DNA from: Alphaproteobacteria bacterium
GTDB taxonomy: Bacteria; Myxococcota_A; UBA796; GCA-2862545
NCBI GenBank assembly: GCA_020632955.1
Contig: JACKEO010000012.1
Span: forward strand, 86,343-150,342
Reading direction: 5' to 3'
DNA length: 64,000 nucleotides
Positions 59,533 through 64,000 of the stretch are shown piece after piece. The notes beneath the pieces are model-generated. The model worked only from the letters and a program-made list of their open reading frames with translations. It searched no databases and was not told the DNA's origin. Every line of letters starts with the position of its first letter. Position 1 is the stretch's first letter. A program made the position numbers and the translations under genes.

Positions 59533-61586
59533 GGCGCGACGACCACCGGCGGCGACAGGTAGATGCAGGCCTCGTCGGCCAGATCGATGAGCACGGTGGG
59601 ATCGTAGTTGTAGGCGTCGGGATCCAGACAGCCCGAGCACGCCTCCACCTCGAAGGGATCCGAGATCTTCTGCGTGGTGGTGGGGCTGAAGGCGCCGATC
59701 TCGTCGCCGCAGCTCTTCACCCGCGCGCCGGGGGGACCGTCGAGCGAGGGGTCGCTGCCGTTCCAGACGAAGGTGATGATGCAGGTGGCGTCGGCGTCGA
59801 TCTCGCGCACGGGGCTCGACAGGGTGCGGCCGGCGTCGAGCAGGCCCGCGGCCAGGGTGAGCTTCGTGGCGGCCGTGTCGTCGCACGACAGCGTGGCCGA
59901 GACGTTGAAGGAGTCGAGGTCGACGTCGAGGAAGAGCTGCACCGTGCCGATCTGGGGACCGAAGCAGCCGCCCGTGACCTCGGTGTTGTCGGCGTCGTCG
60001 CAGTCGCCGGGGGTGTCGGCCAGGCCGGGCGTGCCCTCGAGGCAGCCGTAGCCGGCCGGCTCGAGCTCGCTGCCGAGGCCGTCGCCGTCGCCGTCGGTCC
60101 ACCAGGGGGTCAGCCCGTTGCGGTCGAAGGCGGTGTCGTCGCAGTCCGACGGGTTGTCGACGCGCTGCGGCGGCACCTCGCACTGCTGGATCGGGGTGCT
60201 CGACGGGTCGCCGAAGCCGTCGCGGTCGCGGTCGATCCACCACTGGGTGAGCGGGGTGCGCAGGGGGTTGCGATCGTCGCAGTCGTCGGCGTTCGTGACG
60301 TTGCCCGGGGGCACGCCGCAGACCTCGACCTCGCGGAACCAGGCGCCGTAGCCGTCGCCGTCGGCATCGCCCCACGAGATGGTGCGGCCGGTGGGGACGT
60401 CGTCCTCGTCGTCGTCGTCGGCGGCGCCGTCGCAGTCGTCGTCCTTGCCGTTGCAGACCTCGGCGGCGAGCAGGTTGATCGCCGGATCGCGGTCGTCGCA
60501 GTCGTCGTTGCTCTCCACCCAGTGCGCCTGCGGGGAGCAGCCGACGCCCACGGGCGTGGGGCCCCCGAAGCCGTCGCGGTCGGCGTCGGCGTACCACACG
60601 CGACCCTTCCAGCTGCGCGGGTCGGCGTCGTCGCAGTCGGTGTCGTCGAGGCTGTAGGCGAAGGGCTGCCAGCACTGCTTCTCGGGCCAGGTGGGGCCCG
60701 CGCCGAAGCCGTCGCGATCGGCGTCGAGGAACCACACCGACTCGGGGTTCTGCCGCGCGTCGGCGTCGTTGCAGTCGGAGGCGTCGGTGACGTACCCGTC
60801 GGGGACGTCGTCGGTGGGGCAGAGATCCAGCGGGCCCAGGAGGGTGCCGTAGGTGTCGCCGTCGGCATCCAGGTACCAGCGGCGCGACCCGATGAGCTCG
60901 CCGTCGGTGTCCTCGGCGTCGATCAGGCCGTCGCAGTCGTTGTCGACCTGGTCGCACAGCTCGAGGGCGCCGGGGAAGACGAGGCGGTTGCCGTCGTTGC
61001 AGTCGCTGTTGTCGCGCACGTAGTCGGGACGATCCGGGCAGCCCGTGTCGACCACGTTCTTGCCGCCGAAGCCGTCGCGATCGTTGTCGAGGAACCAGTC
61101 GGCGTCGAGGTCGAAGCCCTCGTCGATCTCGGTGTCGCAGTCGTCGTCGACCTCGTTGCAGGCCTCGAGGGCCCCCGGGTAGACGCTGGCCGCGTTGTCG
61201 TCGCAGTCGCGGCGGTTGGCCGAGTAGCCGAGGGGACGGGTGCAGGCCTGGGCGGGGTTCTCGACGCGCACGCCGAAGCCGTCGTTGTCGTTGTCGGGCC
61301 AGAACTCGAGCACGCCCAGGGCGTAGCTGTCGTCGATGGTGCCGTTGCAGTCGTCGTCGAGGCCGTTGCAGCGCTCCTGGGCGCCGGGGAAGACGGCCGC
61401 ACCGGACACCGGGCGGTCGTCGCAGTCGGCGTTGCGCTCGTCGGGGTCGTTCGCGAAGAAGCCGTCGCCGTCGGCGTCGACCAGCTCGCCATCGGCGACC
61501 GTGTCGCCACCGGGACCGCAGGCGGCGAGCAGGATCGGCAGCGCCCACGGGGCCAGCAGGCGACGATCGGGCAGGCGGCGGGCCAT
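59529..61586 (-). CDS. MopE-like calcium-binding repeat lipoprotein
   Basis: The 685-residue protein starts MARRLPDRRLLAPWALPILL and ACGPGG, a lipobox. Residues 35-560 are about nine units of the MopE-type motif: DADGDGFF, ADCDD, VFPGAQERCNGLDDDCNG and so on (later units DRDGFGG, ADRDGFGAGP, DADGDGYGAW). Each unit has paired Cys and Asp/Asn sets for calcium. The C-terminal 125 residues form a separate domain (GTVQLFLDVDLDSFNVSATLSC) ending CSGCLDPDAYNYDPTVLID. MopE is a surface protein with a copper site in Methylococcus. It is coupled to the HExxH gene and is 92 bases after the pseudo-HxsB gene. Confidence 0.85.
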   Translation of the reverse strand: MARRLPDRRLLAPWALPILLAACGPGGDTVADGELVDADGDGFFANDPDERNADCDDRPVSGAAVFPGAQERCNGLDDDCNGTIDDSYALGVLEFWPDNDNDGFGVRVENPAQACTRPLGYSANRRDCDDNAASVYPGALEACNEVDDDCDTEIDEGFDLDADWFLDNDRDGFGGKNVVDTGCPDRPDYVRDNSDCNDGNRLVFPGALELCDQVDNDCDGLIDAEDTDGELIGSRRWYLDADGDTYGTLLGPLDLCPTDDVPDGYVTDASDCNDADARQNPESVWFLDADRDGFGAGPTWPEKQCWQPFAYSLDDTDCDDADPRSWKGRVWYADADRDGFGGPTPVGVGCSPQAHWVESNDDCDDRDPAINLLAAEVCNGKDDDCDGAADDDDEDDVPTGRTISWGDADGDGYGAWFREVEVCGVPPGNVTNADDCDDRNPLRTPLTQWWIDRDRDGFGDPSSTPIQQCEVPPQRVDNPSDCDDTAFDRNGLTPWWTDGDGDGLGSELEPAGYGCLEGTPGLADTPGDCDDADNTEVTGGCFGPQIGTVQLFLDVDLDSFNVSATLSCDDTAATKLTLAAGLLDAGRTLSSPVREIDADATCIITFVWNGSDPSLDGPPGARVKSCGDEIGAFSPTTTQKISDPFEVEACSGCLDPDAYNYDPTVLIDLADEACIYLSPPVVVAP

Positions 61587-61678
61587 GGACTCCCCAGAGC
61601 GCGGAACGCAGCGACCGCGCACCATAGCGCACACGGACGGGGCGTGCGACGCCTCCGGGCGGCCCCCGGGGGGAGCGC

Positions 61679-62989
61679 TCACTCCGCCCAGCCGCGCAGG
61701 GCCTCCGCCGTGGCGGTGTCGTCGCCGAGCAGGATCTCGAAGACCGCCTCCACGCAGGCCACCTGGGCGGCCACGGCGGCCGAGGTGGGGGCCTTCGCGA
61801 AGAGGTCGCCGGTGCCCAGGAAGGAGGCCAGCGGATCGACGCCCAGGTAGGGCGCGGCCCAGTGCTGGGCGAAGCCCGGCAGGCACTCCAGCAGCGAGGC
61901 GAGGGCCAGCGCGCGCAGCGTGGGGTGGGTGGTGGCGTCGCGGTAGGAGGTCTGCCCGGCGGTGCCCAGCTGGAACATGCTGGGATCGTCCACCTCGAGC
62001 GCCGCCGTGCCGGGGAAGATGCCGCCCCGCGTGTCGTAGGCCACCACGCCGCTGGCGGGGGACCGCAGCTCGGGGTCGCTCACGCCGTCGGTGCGCGTGG
62101 CGGCGGTGCAGATGCCGGCGGCCGTCTCCTCCACCACGCCGTCGGCGGCGAGCGCCGCGGCGAGGCCCGCGCGGTAGGCCGAGGCCCAGGCGTCGGGCGA
62201 CACGGCGTCGTCGCCCTCGAGCACGGGGCGCAGGCGCAGGCGCTTGATGCCGTGGCCCGCGAGGCCCGTGACCACCTCGCCCGCGGTGGGGGCGAGGGCG
62301 GCGCCCACGGACAGGTCGACCTCCACCGTCCAGCCGTCGCGCTTCTTGGCGACGGCGGCCTCCTGCAGGGCGGCCACCACCTTGGTGCCGGCGGCGTCGA
62401 GGGCGCCCGACAGCGGGGTGCGCACCTTGAAGCGCTTGTCGATCAGCCAGGCGCAGGCGGCCTCGTCGAGCGCCGCCAGGGGCGCGACGAGGCGGTAGGT
62501 GATCGCCTTGCCCTCGTAGCGGTTCTTCTCGGTGCTGTACTGCACGACGAAGCCCAGCACGTCGAGGTCGAGCGCGCCGGTGCACACCAGCCGCAGCTCG
62601 AGCGTGGTGGACGTGGAGAGCATCGCGAAGTCGATGACGTCCTTGGCCACCTCCACCGTGAGCGGGCCCGACGCATCGGACAGCGGCAGCACGTGCAGCG
62701 CGGGGCCCAGGCCCACGAAGCGCTTGCGGCGGCGCACCGAGGCCGCCACGTGGTCGAGATCGAGGGCGTCGCGCAGGAAGCCCTTGGCGGCGAGCGCGTC
62801 GTAGCCCTCGACGTCGGGCGCCACCTTGCCGCCCAGGAAGTCGCGGAAGGCGGCGTCGTCGAAGTGGTGCCACTCACCGTACTCGTTGGTGACGAGCACG
62901 CCGCCCGCGACGGCGCCGAAGCGGAAGAAGCCGAGCTTGTCGGCGTCGACCTCGGTGCGGGGGACGGAGACGGTGCGGGTCGTCGACAC
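61679..62989 (-). CDS. HxsB-like radical SAM maturase homologue without iron-sulfur cysteines (pseudoenzyme)
   Basis: The 436-residue protein follows HxsB, the radical SAM/SPASM maturase of His-Xaa-Ser systems, along its length: FFRFGAVAGGVLVTNEYGEWHHF, SVRRRKRFVGLGPALHVLPL, EVAKDVIDFAMLSTSTTLELRL, STEKNRYEGKAITYRLVAPL, YDTRGGIFPGTAALE, FQLGTAGQTSYRD and LECLPGFAQHWAAPYLGVDP. The radical SAM CxxxCxxC region after LHV is deleted, and the SPASM cysteines (normally CLxxLPGCxxCxxxPYCGADP) are replaced. It cannot bind the clusters. The GTG start follows GGAGGACC. It leads the MopE-like and HExxH genes. Recognition from memory of the family; needs a profile search. Confidence 0.65.
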   Translation of the reverse strand: MSTTRTVSVPRTEVDADKLGFFRFGAVAGGVLVTNEYGEWHHFDDAAFRDFLGGKVAPDVEGYDALAAKGFLRDALDLDHVAASVRRRKRFVGLGPALHVLPLSDASGPLTVEVAKDVIDFAMLSTSTTLELRLVCTGALDLDVLGFVVQYSTEKNRYEGKAITYRLVAPLAALDEAACAWLIDKRFKVRTPLSGALDAAGTKVVAALQEAAVAKKRDGWTVEVDLSVGAALAPTAGEVVTGLAGHGIKRLRLRPVLEGDDAVSPDAWASAYRAGLAAALAADGVVEETAAGICTAATRTDGVSDPELRSPASGVVAYDTRGGIFPGTAALEVDDPSMFQLGTAGQTSYRDATTHPTLRALALASLLECLPGFAQHWAAPYLGVDPLASFLGTGDLFAKAPTSAAVAAQVACVEAVFEILLGDDTATAEALRGWAE

Positions 62990-63180
62990 GGGGGGTCCTC
63001 CGGGAGGCGGGCGGGACGTGCGGTCGTACCACGCGCGTCCCGACGGTGTCGACCGGGCGGGGCGCGGTGCCACGGGCCTCGCGAGGCCCGCCGCGACGGG
63101 CGTCGGAGGGGGGCTCGCGGGCGGTGGCGCGGTGGACAGCGCGTGCCCCTGCGGGTCAGAGTGGGCGAGCGGAGGAGTCG

Positions 63181-64000
63181 ATGCGCTGGTCGCGGATCCC
63201 TGGGCTGGTGGCCCTGCTCGCCGGCTGTGCCGACGCCGATCTCGACGGCTACCGCGGCGCCGACGACTGCGACGACGACGACCCCACGGTGCACGTGGGC
63301 GTGGTCGAGGTGTGCAACGGCAAGGACGACGACTGCGACGGCCACGTGGACGAGGACGTGGCGATCACGGCCTGGCAGGATCGCGACGGCGACGGCTGGG
63401 GCGACCCCGGACGCGCCCGCCGCGTGTGCACGCTGCCCCCCGACGGCGTCACCAACGATCTCGACTGCGACGACCTCGACCCGCGCAAGGCCCCCGAGCT
63501 GCCCGAGGCCTGCGACGGGCGCGACAACGACTGCGACGGCGAGGTGGACGAGGGGGTGGAGGTGCCCTTCTACGTCGACGCCGACGGTGACGGGCACGGC
63601 GTCGCGGGCGGCACCCCCTCGATGGGCTGCTTCCTGCCCCGTGGCCACGCGCGCGCGGCAGACGACTGCGACGACACCGATCCGCTCGCGTGGACCGACG
63701 CGCCGGAGCGCTGCGACGGGCACGACAACGACTGCGACGGCAGCGTGGACGAGGACGCCCTGGCCGAGCTGCTCTGGGCCGACGTGGACGGCGACGGCTA
63801 CGGCGACCCCGCGGTGCGCCGGCTCGGGTGTGGCGCCGCCGACGGCGTGGCGGCCAACGGCCTGGACTGCGACGACGGCGACGCCCTGCTGAACCCCGAC
63901 ACCGTGGAGGTGCGCGGCAACGGGGTGGACGACGACTGCGACGGCTGGAAGGACGAGTGGGCCGTGCCCGGCGACGCGGCGGACGTGGCGGGGGCGGTGG
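63181..64000 (+). CDS. MopE-like calcium-binding repeat lipoprotein (partial, runs off window)
   Basis: The first 273 codons are in the window; the frame stays open to the right edge. The protein starts MRWSRIPGLVALLAGCADAD with a lipobox. MopE-type units follow directly: DADLDGYRGADDCDDDDP, VEVCNGKDDDCDGHVDEDV, DRDGDGWGDPG, DADGDGHGV, CDGHDNDCDGSVDEDA, DVDGDGYGDPA. Spacing is tighter than in the 59529 gene. The ATG has GGAGGAG upstream. It is divergent from the pseudo-HxsB gene, with 191 bases between that probably hold both promoters. Confidence 0.88.
   Translation, partial: MRWSRIPGLVALLAGCADADLDGYRGADDCDDDDPTVHVGVVEVCNGKDDDCDGHVDEDVAITAWQDRDGDGWGDPGRARRVCTLPPDGVTNDLDCDDLDPRKAPELPEACDGRDNDCDGEVDEGVEVPFYVDADGDGHGVAGGTPSMGCFLPRGHARAADDCDDTDPLAWTDAPERCDGHDNDCDGSVDEDALAELLWADVDGDGYGDPAVRRLGCGAADGVAANGLDCDDGDALLNPDTVEVRGNGVDDDCDGWKDEWAVPGDAADVAGAV

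Noticed and set aside
56325..61850. A 1841-codon plus-strand open frame
   Set aside because: It runs opposite to GDPD, coiled-coil, HExxH and MopE-like genes, has low-complexity Arg/Ala/Gly composition and no family features. High GC creates such antisense frames throughout the window.
61862..63892. Long plus-strand frame across the pseudo-HxsB gene and into the second MopE-like gene
   Set aside because: It is antisense over the first gene and in the wrong frame over the second, where the MopE-type repeats with a lipobox and ribosome binding site at 63181 are clearly in another frame.

Overview
The window is 64 kb of very GC-rich (roughly 70%) bacterial DNA with tightly packed genes. Many short overlaps join stop and start codons (ATGA, GTGA, TGATG). 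The gene content points to a large-genome, predatory or social Gram-negative of the Myxococcota/former Deltaproteobacteria type: many outer-membrane lipoproteins with Asp/Ser/Thr-rich linkers, MopE-type calcium-binding repeat proteins, an FHA protein, TPR proteins and a Bat-like operon. The species cannot be named from sequence alone.

Layout. 1-1923 (minus): an oligopeptide ABC transporter start (substrate-binding lipoprotein, then permease). 2009-5934 (minus): the classic rho-rpmE-prfA-prmC translation/termination cluster, but the Rho here has lost its ATP-binding P-loop. 6046-8504 (minus): ligA and an acylphosphatase. 8606-11941 (plus): a TPR protein coupled to a sulfatase-fold/TPR protein. 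11964-18909: an orphan lipoprotein, an ALDH7-type aldehyde dehydrogenase, a TetR-led cluster of coiled-coil proteins and membrane proteins. 19032-21616 (plus): an FHA membrane protein, GC palindromes and lexA with a palindromic candidate operator over its ribosome binding site.

21711-33943 (plus) is a seven-gene Bat/MoxR-type operon: DUF4175, a protease/TPR/TlpA fusion, MoxR ATPase, DUF58, two von Willebrand A-like proteins and DUF4159. It probably builds an envelope complex or chaperone-like system. 34292-36352 is an EF-G paralogue. Its last codons are duplicated 2.1 kb downstream and bracket a decayed, lower-GC segment with two broken DUF4375/DMP19-like genes, followed by a foreign-looking membrane protein. 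From 39622 to 56838 lies an envelope-oriented accessory region: sulfatase, thioredoxin, a serpin, SGNH hydrolase, PHB-depolymerase-type esterase, Gly-rich surface lipoprotein, an exported TldD/TldE-like pair, a PhnA-type zinc ribbon, a LamG lipoprotein, a ferritin-like protein and a GDPD lipoprotein.

The most unusual locus is 57751-62989 (minus). A protein with the architecture of the radical SAM maturase HxsB (His-Xaa-Ser peptide-modification systems) has lost every cluster-binding cysteine motif. It is followed by a 685-residue MopE-like lipoprotein and, overlapping that gene's stop codon, a 593-residue HExxH protein with a possible PqqD-like tail. A second MopE-like lipoprotein starts divergently at 63181 and runs off the window. 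This looks like an undescribed surface-protein system built around a pseudo-maturase.
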